The notes beneath the pieces are model-generated. The model ran no database searches. It saw only the letters and a program-made list of their open reading frames with translations, and was not told the origin of the DNA. From Mugil cephalus (taxonomy: Eukaryota > Chordata > Actinopteri > Mugiliformes > Mugilidae): DNA of 64,000 nt. The stretch spans positions 35,693,599-35,757,598 of the forward strand of contig NC_061770.1 in the NCBI RefSeq assembly GCF_022458985.1, read 5' to 3'. Made by a program: the position numbers and the translations under genes. This document shows, piece after piece, positions 1 through 15,624 of the stretch (positions within the stretch are counted from its first letter, which is position 1; every line of letters begins with the position of its first letter).

Positions 1-66
1 GTCGTGCCACCATTCATTTGTCACTTCATCGGAGAAATCAGGATATGCTGTCAGACCTGGCCACAC
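1..66 (-). CDS. GH31 alpha-glucosidase, one internal exon (partial)
   Basis: Read on the minus strand, a long pyrimidine tract and AG at 68-67 precede an open exon that begins VWPGLTAYPDF and continues through an NEWWHD motif to the window edge. The pattern VWPG..a.PDF...WW is characteristic of glycoside hydrolase family 31 (lysosomal acid alpha-glucosidase, maltase-glucoamylase, sucrase-isomaltase), where it lies just before the catalytic WIDMNE segment. These enzymes cleave terminal alpha-glucosides. The 22 codons are open in phase 0. The rest of the 3' part lies outside the window, and I could not find the preceding exon between 67 and about 1300. Which GH31 paralogue it is cannot be decided from this piece. 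Confidence 0.72.
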   Translation of the reverse strand, partial: MWPGLTAYPDFSDEVTNEWWHD

Positions 67-1315
67 CTAAAAAGAGAAAAAAGAAAAACAAATGTTAATC
101 ATCCTACAGATACTTGACCACTGTGACAAAGTTTACAAAGTTTCCCAGCAGAACTTTGCATTGTCAGAAGATGGCCAATGCTATTTGCTTCTCCTGACCA
201 TAGTGACAACACCAACAAAGACACTCTAAGGCTCCTTGAGAGCGTCTCCACCTGTGGGGTCTCCTGGTGCAGGATGCCATCACAGGTCCGCTGTCCAAAA
301 GCACAGGCCAGGCGCAGGACTGTCAGAGACTCCGTGGAGTCTCTACCTGTGACCCGGACCCCCCTCCATACAGTCACGGGGGGGGGTCCTCATGCATCCA
401 TCAGGATGATAGATTCTGCCAGATGACTTGCATTTAAAACCTCGGTTCCTCCGTGACTATACGTCATGATGATTTCACGATGACGCCATCAAAGAGCAAG
501 TACTGTTCATTTCCATAGTAACTGTCAACAATCGAGGGTATGTATCAGTAAATACAGCGAAACCGGGGAAAATGTCGATTATCAGATGCAATTAAGGACA
601 ACTGAACACGACAATGATCCATACGAACTAGTAGTCGTATGGATCGATTAGCCTCAGTTTCAAACTCAGTTAGTTTTGGTTCATTTCAGTTATGATAAAT
701 GTAACGTTAGCTAAATAAAAGATGCTAATGCTAAGAGCTTTACTGAGTTACCGAGAAGCAACGTTAACCATATAATACTGTAGCGTCTGACCGGACGTTA
801 AAAGCATGACGAGGAGTGATCGCAAATAGTCAGTTTATTGTTTTATTGTTATTTAATTTAGGATATGAAGTACTGTCGGCCGTATATACGCCAAAACAAC
901 AACATCGACAAAGTTATCTGACAGCCCTCCAGAACGTAACTTAAGAAGTAACTTCATCAGAAAAATACAGCATAAATTAATATTACCTGACACTAAATGT
1001 GAACCACAACACCAGGTTTCTGTGTCTGGATTCCAGATGTTTCTTCTAATGCAGTGATACATTTACTTCTCTTTTCTTTGGCAGTCGGAGATATCCGTAA
1101 AAATATATCTCTGACTGTTTTTCAAATCTGTTGGCTCAGTCAATTGCACATGAACTCTTCTCGTTTTTTTTTTTTTTTTTTTTTTTTAAATACAATTTAG
1201 ACGCTATTAAAGTCTATCAATCAAACTAATGACGGTTATTCTCCATGATCAACTGTCACTTTTATCCGCTCAGTGGCCGTAACCATGGAGACTTCGCTCG
1301 GCGGGTTTTTTTTTT
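67..1315. other. gene-free stretch (likely GH31 intron)
   Basis: No convincing exon was seen. The stretch has a run of G at about 368-376, a long poly-T tract near 1166-1187 and AT-rich sequence. If the GH31 exon at the left edge is internal, this is its upstream intron. Open frames at 99-426 on both strands look like chance. Confidence 0.4.
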
Positions 1316-1344
1316 TTAAACTCTCCTCAACCAGATTTTGAGAT

Positions 1345-1445
1345 TTTTTTCCGGCAGCCCTGCTCATAGTGGCTCTAGGGGCTGGAGCCTATCCCAGCTA
1401 TCATTCACATTCACACCTAAGAATTTAGAATCACCAATGAACCCA
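1345..1445. repeat. fragment of a common teleost interspersed repeat
   Basis: Contains the phrase ctggagcctatcccagct followed by cattcacacctaa and tttagaatcaccaatgaac. This signature recurs more completely at 21295-21565 and, degraded, at 38690-38765 in this window. The family is widespread in fish genomes; I do not assign it to a class. Confidence 0.6.
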
Positions 1446-1639
1446 ACCCAGCTTTGGACGGTGGCAGAAAGCCAGAGAACCCACTTTCCACTGTGAAGTT
1501 TCTGAACTCTATATTTATCCTGTAGAATGGCGGCCTCTGCTGGTCGGTTACCGCCATTGGAAAACCAGATGAGAAAGATTTATCTGTTGAGCATGCGTGG
1601 GTTTCCTGAAGAAAGTGAAAATCTGCACAAACCAAAGGC

Positions 1640-1760
1640 CTGACAGACCAAATTAAAAACAGGTTCTGCAGCAAATGCACCTGAAGCAGTTACCATCAAC
1701 ATCAGTTATAAAATAAAATACATTTGTTTGTGAATGAAGCAAACTGGTGCACATTGACAC
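1640..1760 (-). repeat. duplicated intron fragment of the membrane-glycoprotein gene
   Basis: The segment with caggttctgcagcaaatgc, then a run ending in tttgtgaatgaag and ctggtgcac, parallels 4510-4605, which is intron 2 plus the edges of exons 2 and 3 of the gene at 3102-5048. It is a small broken duplicate with no usable exon. Confidence 0.5.
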
Positions 1761-3101
1761 AGATGTTGACTTTGCAACCTTCACATTAAAGAGACCTTAG
1801 GTCTGGCAATGGAGCCCATAGCATTAGAAACCATGAAAAGCAAACATCCTGTGTAACTCATTCATTCCCCAGTTTGACCTGGTGGTGGCAGTGTTCTCTC
1901 ACTTTATAAATGCTGAAATCTAAACACAACGGACAACATGTGTTTGTGTATTCTTGGTGGATGTCATCAGTTGCTGCACAAGTTGTGTTCAGATGCCAGG
2001 ATGTGTGCACCTGCTCCATCTATTGTGTCAAGCTAATCTGAAACAAGGCGTTTAAAGAAAGGCAACTAGACTTGTATTATTTCTTGAAGACGTTTCACCT
2101 GGGTAGCTTCTGAGAGACTGGTGGGACGCTGAGGTTTAAATAGGAAAACCCTGTGGGAAAAACCCATCAGAAACTTGCTTGACTTGTTTCTGTAATAAAC
2201 AGAAACTGGTGCCACTACTTTCCAGTAACGGCTGGGTACTTAGCTGTCGTTTGGATTATCTTCATGTATAAGACAGTAACAATAATGTGGGGTCACCAAA
2301 GCATCTCACCTGGAAGATGATCTAAGTAAGTAAGTAGATGCTCAGTATAACATTTATACATTAAGAGCAACGGAGTGTGAAACATTCTCAACAAATGCCT
2401 GAGTCACTGTTTTTCATTTCATTTTTCGTCAAAGCCCACCCCAATAATTTGATTCCTTTGCTGAGGCATAATCAGTTCCCAACGCAGGAAACTCCAGACC
2501 AACTTTCACAAATACATTTGTCAGTAGAGGAATTTGGTCGGGCTACAAGGCGACTACAAATATGGAAGTAAATGAAGCTAAAAATGACTGGTGTAAACTG
2601 AGAAATACAGATGAGCATCATCAGCATAGCTTTGAATTTAAATAACATGAAAATAACAGTTATGTTACGTAAATCACACAATGAGTTTATTTATCTTTTT
2701 ATTCATTCATATTCTGGCAGTCAGTACTTTGGAGAAATAGTAAAAAAAAAAGTAAAAAAAAAAAGTAAAGGGAAAGTACATTTTAGGCCGTGTCTGGGGA
2801 AGATCTTTGAAGGAGTCAAGAAGAAATGAGGCAAAGTTTTCACACTGCTCACAATTTTATTCAATCAAGGTAGCATATATAAACTGGTAGCATTATAAAG
2901 TAGCATACAAAGCATCCGTGAGTGATTACACACACACAAAAAGAAGAGTTGTACCTTTTGTCAGTGAGTCCGTTCAGGCTCAAAATAACGGAAAGAAAAA
3001 AAATCTCCAACAACTTCTAACAGAGCTGCAGGTTAATGAACAAACTTAAGTCTTCAATGCGTTTTAATAGTAAATGGTTTGATGAAGAAGTAAATGCGTT
3101 G
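1761..3101. other. gene-free stretch
   Basis: No supported gene. About 2075-2130 resembles a dispersed fish repeat (ttcttgaagacgtttcacct), seen again near 59065. The rest is AT-rich with short A runs around 2742-2765. Confidence 0.4.
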
Positions 3102-5048
3102 TCACGGAGAAGCAGATGGCAGGTTTACAAAGACGTCTTGTCCAGGCGTTTCATGACGCTCATGACCCAGACTTGACTCGGATCCACACAGATGTGACGA
3201 GAGTTTTTTGTCACAAAACTGAAACAGAATAACAAAAATAGACAATGCAGTGGGGACGATAAACAGACTGGAAACACCTCTGGTAGTACTCATTCTAGTT
3301 ATTAATCACAGCTCGTAGCACTTACATGATTGCAGGTCTGGGGCAGTGGCTATCAGACTTGTAATATGAGGTGATCAACCGTATCGGTATTTTACTTTGG
3401 TACTTGATGCAGCAGCCTGAAGAAAAAAACGTATTATATATACATCATCAGTGCTTCTCCAGCTGTGGCAACTGACATAATAATGTGAGGAAATCTAAAA
3501 GTAGCAGACTACTGGAGACAACAGTGCGGCTCCTAGGATGCAGAGCAGGAGGATGTGGGTGGTCCTCATGACGACTGGATATTTCCCTGGAAGTAATGAT
3601 GGAGATAAACACGTTCTTGCAGTGAAAGGGCTTCTAAACAAAAGGCAGTGAGATGTTATGCTTTTCAAGATCTAAAACAAACAAAAACAATCAAACAAAA
3701 AAAAGGTGGATTTGGGGGAGTGGGGGACTGAAGTTGACATTTATCCAAAAAGTAAGCTGCATATGGGATTTTTAGCAGTTCTTTTACATTTATCTTGTTA
3801 GATTTGCAGATTTTAAGTGTTATTTTTCTCCATAACTTTAAATGAATTTAACCTTTTTAGTTGTTATTAGTTATATGTTGATTAACCATGCTACTATTAC
3901 TGCACTTATTACCTTGCTTCTATTTACTGTTGTTATCCTGTTAAGAATCAAAAGCACATGAAGTTTGACATGTTTTAAAACGTGATTTTAGGTTCCCATA
4001 ATTGTCTGTAGTGTTATTTATAATGAACAAATGACTACGTATGAGACACGTGCACATGTTACCTATTGAAAGTATACTTTCAGATTGGTGCAGCTCTGTG
4101 AAGTAAAGCCTGTAGTACTGACACAATACAAGAAGTGAACTAAAATGGGTTAGGATTGAATAAAAGCAGATTTTTTAATTAATCAAATTAATCAGCACGT
4201 ACCACAAGTTGACAAAATATGAAGTGCGCACTTTGTCTTTGATTTGTGTCATCAGAGATTTCTTAAAAAAAAAAAAAAAAAAACAGAACAATAGGACTTG
4301 GAAGAAAAGTCCAAGTTATAATATCATGTCATTTTAGCCAACTTACGTCATTTGAGTGTCGGATCCTGGTGTAGTAAGTCTCAGGTCAGTGTCTGACGGT
4401 TGTGTAAAGGTTGGTTGTGCTGTTGGTGTTGTGTAGAAGTGATGATGTTGCTCAGTGTGGTTCACGTAAGTTGCATTGCTGCCTCCGTGAGGTGTGAAGT
4501 TTCTGAGTCCAGGTTCTAGAGCAAATACACTTGACCATCAATATCAATTATAAAGAATGAAAATAAAATAAATTATGTTTGTGAATGAAGAAACCTGGTG
4601 CACCAGGAACAAGAGATGCCGTATCCTTGATCCATGTCATCTCAGACGAGTGGATGCAGAACTCCTGAGGACTGTCAGAGCTTCTTCTATCTACATTTAG
4701 TTCTTCTGATCCTGAAAGTCAACACAACCCGCCTGAAGATCAGTCTTAAGCAGCTGATACAAACACTTTATTTAAAACCAGATCTGATTTACCTGAGAAA
4801 GGGTCTGGTTGCAGAAAGAAGGCGATCCAAATAATGTTGAGGAGAACCACGCTGACGTGAAGAGTCCGGCGCATGTTTATGTCTCCTGATGGAGAGTCAC
4901 TCTGAACTGTGAAGACAGCGGTAGTGTATCTCCAGCTGTGACACCTCTGATCAACACAATCATGTGAGGGAATCTTACTGTTGCAGAGCACTGGAGATAA
5001 CAGTGCAGCTCCCAGGATGCAGAGCAGGAGGATGTGAGCGATCCTCAT
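3102..5048 (-). CDS. small type I membrane glycoprotein, unknown family (gene A)
   Basis: I do not recognise this family. Minus-strand exons join in frame: signal exon 1b 4874-4793, then 4711-4604, 4515-4347 and 3294-3102, giving 183 codons plus stop. Exon 1b encodes a leader starting MRRTLHVSVVLL. Exon 2 carries one Cys (QEFCIHSSE). Exon 3 is a Thr/Pro/His-rich stalk with N-glycosylation sequons (NFT, NAT, NHT). Exon 4 holds a membrane segment (SLFIVPTALSIFVILF) and a short tail ending NLPSASP. Phases match at every junction (1, 1, 2). A second leader exon, 5048-4979 (MRIAHILLLC...), also ends in phase 1 and could replace exon 1b. The exon 2 donor (GTGCAC) is weak. The protein resembles a mucin-like receptor or ligand, but I assign no function. 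Confidence 0.55.
3470..3690 (-). pseudogene. duplicated promoter and leader exon inside gene A intron 3
   Basis: The sequence repeats about 4915-5130: a leader ATG at 3558 (MRTTHILLLCILG...) and the same upstream text (cgactggat, gatggagataaacac, agtgaaagg.cttct). The GTAAGA donor of exon 1a is not kept and the frame stops shortly after the leader, so this copy is probably inactive. It lies between exons 3 and 4 of gene A. Confidence 0.55.
4979..5048 (-). CDS. alternative signal-peptide exon 1a of gene A
   Basis: ATG at 5048 opens MRIAHILLLCILGAALL and stops at a GTAAGA donor after 4979, leaving phase 1, the same as exon 1b. Joined to exon 2, the total is 540 nt (179 codons plus stop). If the donor is ignored, the frame reads straight through exon 1b and gives two hydrophobic segments, which is less likely. 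Exons 1a and 1b therefore look like alternative first exons with exchangeable leaders, or the remains of two start sites after duplication. Confidence 0.45.
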
Positions 5049-5129
5049 GACGACTGGATGTTCTTCGATGATGGAGATAAACACCACGGTTACACAGTGA
5101 AAGGACTTCTAGGTGTTAGGCTTATCAAG

Positions 5130-7100
5130 ATCAAAGTTTTTTTTAAAAAAAAAAAAAGGTGTGGGCTGAAGTTGAGAGAAACTTTCCACTCGATTAGAGT
5201 TAGCGCAGAGGAAATGTGGTTGTGGTTTGCCCAGAGATGCAGCTCAAAGTAAGATTCATTACATCAGAGGACATTCAGATTTTTGCCCCCATAGTTCTTT
5301 TATATTTATCTTCCTAGGACTGCAGATCTTTAATGGTGTTTTTCTATTTCCATACCACTGGATGCTACATTTAACATATAAAAAAAGTACTTGGTTTAAG
5401 TGCAGCTGTACTGGTTTAAAGATACAACATATTTTGGTGAATTTAACAACACTCTCCTACATTATAAGACAACAATTCTTTAATATATTCCTTGTATCAA
5501 TACAAACATTGTGTCTTGTTTTCAGTCAAAATCATTGATAATTGAGATATTTTCTACTGGTAACTAGACACCAGATACTGAAAACAAGTACTTTCACAAC
5601 TCAGATATGTACAAACAATTCATTTTGTTGAATAAATACTTCTGTGTCATTCGTTTGATTTCTTCATTTTTAGGAGTAAACAGTAAAATTAGATGTTTTG
5701 AGTCATAAAACGACTTTTAAGAGACACTGTTAAGTCTGTACATGTCTCTGCAGCCTTAAACCAGAGATACATCCGGAACATTTATTTATAACACAACCAC
5801 AAATTAATTTTGTCTGGATGTCTGTGAGACGTGCACCGATGTGGTTGGCAGAAAAGGAAACCACACTTACACTTTTATCTTTTCAATCAACACAGGAAAA
5901 AAAAAAGGCAGAATGAGGTTAAAATAATTTAAAACAAGAACTTAACAAACAATACAGTCTGTAAAACCTACAGAGAAATCTGCAGTTTGCAGTGTTTTTC
6001 TACTCACTCTGCTGAATCTCTGTCCATAGTTTTTTGTTTTATTTGATGTTTTATTTTGTCAATAAAGATGTGAGTTGTGACACTTGAACGTTCCTCCTCT
6101 CGGTGGTTTCCACACCGACTCTAATTGTAGCACAAACATCCCTCTTGATGAATTCATCGGTGTGTTGCAGAGTTGTGCAATTTACTTTTTAACCACGAAA
6201 CCATCAGTTGCCATCTCCTGCAGAATTCATTAATGTGTACAGAACACCCACACACATCGTTTATTTCTCATTGGGCTCTTTTAATTTTTAATTTGAGGTC
6301 AGTCTTTTACAAAATATGGTTAATTACAAGATGCATTTGAGTTATTCACTCAATTACTGTGTGTCTCTCAGAAACAACTCCTATACATGTAAATAACATG
6401 TTACCACACCTTCTTAGCTCCTCATATTCATTACAGGTTATTATTGCTCTATATTTCTAAGTGTATTTGTCAACCACTGTAACACTGAACTAACTGAACG
6501 CGTCCAATTACATATTCACATTATAATCATCATAATAAACTTTTAAAAATCAGACTTGTTTCTGTTAAAACTGCTGATCAGACAAATAAATTGAAGCTAA
6601 AATTAGAATATTGATTTTATTCCAGCTGCTCACTCTTTGATTTAAGTTTCACACCATTTTATGTTGTTTCCTCCTATCATCGAAGGGATAGAAAATATTT
6701 GAGTTCATTTAGCATCTGGATTAACTCAGTCTCTGTAGAGCAGGGGTGGACAAATTAGGTACAGGTGTCATGTTTGTATTGATAAATTGCAGTTTATGTC
6801 TTGTGTCATTTATTTATTTATTTATTCTTGTGCTTTGCACTTTGCAAGTTCATCCCGCTGGTCAGAACAGACCCTGGGGCTGGCTGGTATTGGTCCACGG
6901 GCCCGGACACCCATTCTGTAGAGAGAAATAGCAAAGAGTCAGAAACACAATGATGATGAAAACATTCACAGCACTGTTCAGTTAAGATAAATGTTTGGTT
7001 CTATGAAATGATATCAATGAAGATGAAGCTTTTTCAGACTCACCATGATCTCCATCCTGCTCACAAATGAAAATAGACAAGAACACTGTTAGATGAACCT
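5130..7100. other. gene-free stretch
   Basis: AT-rich sequence between genes A and B with an A run near 5143-5157 and no supported exon. The promoter of gene A should lie at its left end. Confidence 0.35.
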
Positions 7101-7102
7101 TT

Positions 7103-10510
<3,408 letters not shown>

Positions 10511-10699
10511 CTGTACAGACACTGGAGATCAACACAAACCGTGAGACAACAACCAACAAATGATTTAACATTTGACACAAAAAGACACAAAAGCTTAAAT
10601 TTCCATCTTGTGAGAAGCAAAACCAGACGAGAAACTTTTTCCATCTGCATCTGAACCATGAGATCACTGTGATCGATAAAGACAACATGTTGTAGATTG

Positions 10700-11804
10700 C
10701 TCTAAGTGATTAGACTCATATGACTAAAAAGTAAAGAAATATTGTGTAATATATGAGAAAACTGTGCTGATGCAAACCTGTCATAATATAAGAATCAATA
10801 AAACAGTGTTAGCTTAGATTGTTAGCCTGGACAGAACTGTGACAGAGCCTTGATCTCCGATTGTTATCCTAAGCTAGGCTAATCACTTCCTGCCAAGAGT
10901 GCTTATATCACCCTGGTTTTAGCTGCTTTACACTTGGATGGGATGAAATTCCTTCTAAAATCTAAATTTCATACATACTTTACACAGCCTGGTGCTAACA
11001 TGAATATGACTCTGTTTCTGTCATTTCATGCAGTTTTGTCACAGTAACCTCTTATCTTGTTGTTTTGACCACACAGCTTGAAAACCAGGTTCCCAGGATA
11101 AGATCTAATGTGGAAAGGATGCTGATTCGCTGCAGCACCAATCGCCATAGACTGATCTAGATATACAAAACATCTCTTAAAATCTTGTAGATTTCCTTAG
11201 TTGCCTAAAGCATAGGTCTTCAACAGGGAGTCCAGTTCAATCCAGTTCACAGTGTTTTAACAGTACTCACAGTTCCTGGGATGCAGAATGACATTAGGCA
11301 TAGTCTGGCAAAAACCTCCTTCAGCACCATCCATGTTCATAAGCATCCAGTAGGTTCTCATATTTCTCAAGTCTCTCATACTGCTAGCACGAGGAGCTAA
11401 CTGGGTTTAGCATCAATTAAGTAGATTTCGGGATGGAAAAAGGCTCCCGTTGACTTCAAAATCTATAGTTTACTGAACTCTCCTCTCGCCTCCACCCACC
11501 TGGTAGCCATTAGGTTTGCTTGAACGTCACTACTTGGAGATCAAACAGAATGACACCTGTCCACCATTTGTGACACAAGGTGCTTTCAGGAACCACGTTG
11601 AACATAGGACATTCCCTATACTTAATTAATCTTTCCAAATACCAGTAGTCCTCTATGTAATTTCTACCGTTTTCACTTTGCACTTTTGCAAATTCATGCT
11701 GCATGCCTGATAAGATCCTCAGGAGGGACGGTTTTGGCCTGTATGTTTGACACCACTGGTGCAGTGTGGTCCACTCACGCTCTGACTCTTTAGATGTCTG
11801 ATGT
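10700..11804. other. gene-free stretch
   Basis: No supported exon. A 107-codon frame on the minus strand (11833-11510) has no recognisable motif and no clear splice context, so I leave it uncalled. Confidence 0.35.
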
Positions 11805-12180
11805 GTTTCCTTGGCAGCCCTGACCTCAAACAAATGTTGCTGTGCTGTATTTTCCTCTCACACTAAACCACAATGTGTCCAGGGTTTCTCACCTGGACGT
11901 CTGTCTATCTCTCTCTCTGAGATTCTTGGAGAGGAGAGTTGGTTGAATTTCAGAGAGAATATCTCTTGAGTGATTGAACCTGTTGTATGTGTATGTTGTA
12001 TGTATTACCACAATTCACCAAACTCTTTTTTTTTTATTAAATGAGAATGGCACATGATGAGAATATAGTATGTGCAAATGTTGTAATGGAAGAATGTCAT
12101 TTGCATGTGCATAGGTATTGCTTTACAAGCAAGTAAGATCATTAGTGTCAGTTAATTAGCCTACAGTAAAGAACTGTTAA
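11805..12180. repeat. segmental duplicate of 22155-22470
   Basis: Shared text includes acctcaaacaaa.gttg, gctgtattttcctctca, ctgagattcttggaga, gaatttcagaga, caccaaactc and gcaagtaagat. Both copies are followed or preceded by a cactgttctgtc.cagggtggcgccact block (12238-12270; 21975-22005). This is a paralogous non-coding segment pair about 10.3 kb apart. Confidence 0.7.
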
Positions 12181-12622
12181 CATTTAATACTAAACTTTTT
12201 TAATACTAATATGTTGTAGATACAACATGACAATCTATTTCACTGTTCTGTCTCAGGGTGGCGCCACTATAACTATTTGCTAAAGATGGTGCATTTTTCA
12301 AATCATAAACGAACTCTCACAGCTGCTCTGGTCATTTAACAACTTCACTAAACACCATGAGGTAACAGAGAGAAGGAGGCTGCACATCAACTGTTTGATA
12401 AAGTTATTATATCTTTTGCTACAGTACATGGAGAAAACTTCAGAGGAATACCACTTTTTTTTTTAATCCCAGTTACGTTATCCTGTCTTACAACATGCTG
12501 AGAAATACTATTAAACTCTATTGATGGTGATGATTTATGTAGGTTATTCATATCTCCAGCACAGTATCGAGAAGGTTATATGTTTATGTTCAGTATTAGC
12601 TGACACTGCTGTGGTTATAGAG

Positions 12623-12835
12623 CAGTGTTTCTTAATTACGGTCCTCGGGACCCACTGCCCTGCATGTTTTCGATGTTTCCCTCCTGCACCACACCTTATT
12701 CAAATGATCAGCTCGTCATCAAGCTCTGCAGTGGCCTGATAAGGAGCCATTCGTTTGAATCAGGTGTGGTGGAGGAGGGAAACATCGAAAACATGCAGAG
12801 CAGTGGGTCCCGAGCACCGGAATTGAGAAACACTG
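12623..12835. mobile_element. fold-back hAT MITE
   Basis: Inverted arms of about 65 bp (CAGTGTTTCTTAATTACGG... on the left; ...GAATTGAGAAACACTG on the right) enclose about 80 bp. Flanks ttatagag and ttgtagaa are a 6/8 match for an 8-bp duplication. Length is 213 bp, non-coding, and it could fold into a long hairpin if transcribed. Confidence 0.8.
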
Positions 12836-14374
12836 TTGTAGAACAAGATTTTGTCCTTGTCCATGTTAGTGAATGTACCATGTGAGACAGTTATGGTTGA
12901 GGTGACAGTTTGGACCAAGGCCAAGAAAAGGCTTCAGAAAAATATATCACTTTTTTTTTTTTTATCCCAGCTACATTATCCTGTCTTACAATGCAGATAT
13001 AAATTATCTGCAGCACAGTACTGATTAGCTCATGTGCTTATGTTCAGTGTTGTGTTCTGTTAGTTGACATCACTGTTTTGGTTGTGTAGCATGTTTTGTC
13101 CTTGATGTCAGTGCATGCACCATGGGAAGTTATGGTTGAGCTGAGACTTTGAAATACAGCTGGCAGCAGCAAATATTCAAGCTTCAGTTAAACTGTAGAA
13201 AAGACTCCAAAGTTTCCTTTGTCTAAGATGCTGCATTTTGTGTGGTAGAGACACCATCCTAAACTGACCTTCACTAACAACTCAGAAAGTAAAGATAAAT
13301 ACTACCTCTAATGGAGCAATTTATTTTATTTATTTAAATTAAGGAGGTCTATGAGATAAAGTTCATCATCATCCTCTTTCTTCAGACTTTTTCCAACTTT
13401 CAGAACATCATGGAAGCTTTTAAAAGTTAGTTTCAGACTTGGAAACAATTTTTGAAATCGGAATTTAGTTTCCAAAATTGTGTGTTCATTTTCAGTTTTA
13501 AATTATACCATGATTTTAATCCTAAACATGTCAAGTTCAGTGAGTCTGCAGCACAGATAACCTACAATGGTGTGTTCATTATTCAGGGAGTTTCCAGGAT
13601 CATATTGTCTCCTCATGGTCCAGTAGTAAATGGTTTGTGGTCTGGTACTGGTCCATGACCTGGTAAATGAGGACCTCTGATTTAAAGGATCTTTAGCAAC
13701 ATTCTGTAAATTACATATACTCATGTTTTAGACAACCAACTAGTCATCTATTAGAAATATTCAGAGGATATTTGTTGCCCTCTGCTGGCTTGTCATGTTC
13801 TTGTGTTTATGTCTGTGTTTCCTCTGTGCTTCAGGTGCGCCTCTGCTGGTGGTCGTGGGTGCTACACTGATCCAACAAAGCCTGAAACTGCATTTAAGTT
13901 CAGGCTTAAGCTCTTCCTCATTTGCCTCATTTTGGGTCTCCACTCTTGTTTATCTTCTGTTAAATTCTTAGTAACCTGTTCTGCAGTTGTGGACTTTCTG
14001 GATTTGGATTTGGTTAGCTCTGAACTACAATTTGGACGTATTTATTTATTTATTTGAGCATGGAGTCCATCCTCCATGACCCCCCCCCCCAAAAAAAAGA
14101 ACAAAAATCTCCACTCTTCAGGGATTGGTCTTTATAGGAGAACAAAGTTTGCTCTGTTTTAGAGCTGGAGCTACTACACTGATACAGTCTGACAGGCCAG
14201 AGTGACAAACCTGGGTTGACGCGGCATTCCTACTCACATCGAAGCCAAGATTTTCGCTTGATGTGAAAGGGGCTTTAGACATGTAGCATCCACCTATACT
14301 AGACCAGGGGCCCCCACCCCATAGTAATGACACTCCTTCAGACTAATAGCAGCAGTCATCCCCAGCAGGATGAC
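12836..14374. other. gene-free stretch
   Basis: AT-rich sequence with poly-T, poly-C/poly-A (about 14082-14097) and no supported gene. Confidence 0.35.
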
Positions 14375-14610
14375 AAAAACTAAAAAAAAACTAAAGAACA
14401 GCACAAGGTGTCCTGGAGTCCAAATTCGCTAAATCCCAAACTGATCAAGTATCTGTGGGATGATCCACAGACGACCCTCCCCTCAAAGGTACACACACCA
14501 AACACCACAGGACACCCTCAGAAGGCCCATGTCTATTCTCTGGTGAGTCACAAACAGAGACCTACACAATATTAGGAATGTGGTCATAATACAATGACTG
14601 AGCCCTATAG
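14375..14610 (+). mobile_element. degraded Tc1/mariner transposase 3' end
   Basis: The phrases aaatcccaaactgatcaagt, tatctgtgggatgatccacag, ggacaccctcagaaggccca and cacaatattagga..gtggtcataat match the C-terminal coding and 3' end of a common fish Tc1-like family (NPKLIKYLWDD in one frame). It is short and frame-broken, with no ends visible. Confidence 0.6.
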
Positions 14611-15600
14611 ATTACTATTTGTAGAGTTTACATATGACAAAATCACATTTGTGCAAGTTCATCCAAAACCATTTCAGCTTGCACTGCAGTGTTTGCAATA
14701 TGAGAGTGTCAGTGAGTATTATCCTGGCCACTGGCAGAATATTTCTGCAGGTGGCCAGCAGTACTGCCTGGAACATGACTCAACACTGACTGACTATGTT
14801 CCTAACTACTATTATAACTTAATGGCGTGGCAAGAGACTGTCCAACAACCCCTTGTTTGCCTTAAACCTAAAGCCAACTGAGAAAGAGTTTGTTAATTCT
14901 CAGTTTAACAGCTCACTGCTCACTCTGTTGCTGCGGTGGCTTGTGAACTCCGACTAACAGTTTTCACCGACCCACAGAACAAACCTCACATTGCAACCAC
15001 AATTCTTCTCCGCCAGACTTGCACACAGCAGACAAGATCGCCAGCTAACAAAGCTGCAAACACAGAAGAACTCCTTTCTGAGCGTGCACAGCTAAGATGG
15101 TGTCACTGTGAACACATGGCTAGGTACGGTTCATGTAGTGATCTGGGTTATTCCTTAAATATTTTCATGATCGAAATGGGTAGTTAGCTTCGCCACTCCG
15201 CTAAGTTGATGTTAGCACCACTTCACACACAAGCAGGGTTACATATAATCTAATGATCCTCTTATTGTCCTACACAGATCATAAATATAGACAAGACTCA
15301 AAGATCTTTGTTCTGATTTCACACGTTTTCATGCTGGACGTACAGAGGTAAACCAAAGCAACACATATATTTTTTCTGGACATGTCATGCACACACTCTT
15401 TTAGAGTACTGTAGGACCAAGACACCTTAACCTATCGCAGAATCAATCAGCTCTAAAGTGGAATGGAATGGAGACTCGGCCATAAATACTAAAGCAGAAA
15501 CATGCTACTATCAGTCAGACCAATAACAGCTTTTGCTCTGTGCATTGTTATGACGCGTAGTTACATTTCTGGGGAGGTTAATGTCAGTTAGAGCTCTCGG
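14611..15600. other. gene-free stretch
   Basis: Contains unassigned open frames at 14594-14881 and 14936-15187 that lack known motifs and splice context. Otherwise no feature. Confidence 0.3.
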
Positions 15601-15624
15601 GTCTACGTAGGGTCTGGGCTGTTG

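Noticed and set aside
11510-11833. 107-codon minus-strand frame
   Set aside because: No ATG at its start, no known motif, no clear splice sites; kept only as an unassigned frame.
14594-14881. 95-codon plus-strand frame beginning MTEPYRLLF
   Set aside because: Begins in the tail of a degraded Tc1 copy and has no recognisable domain.
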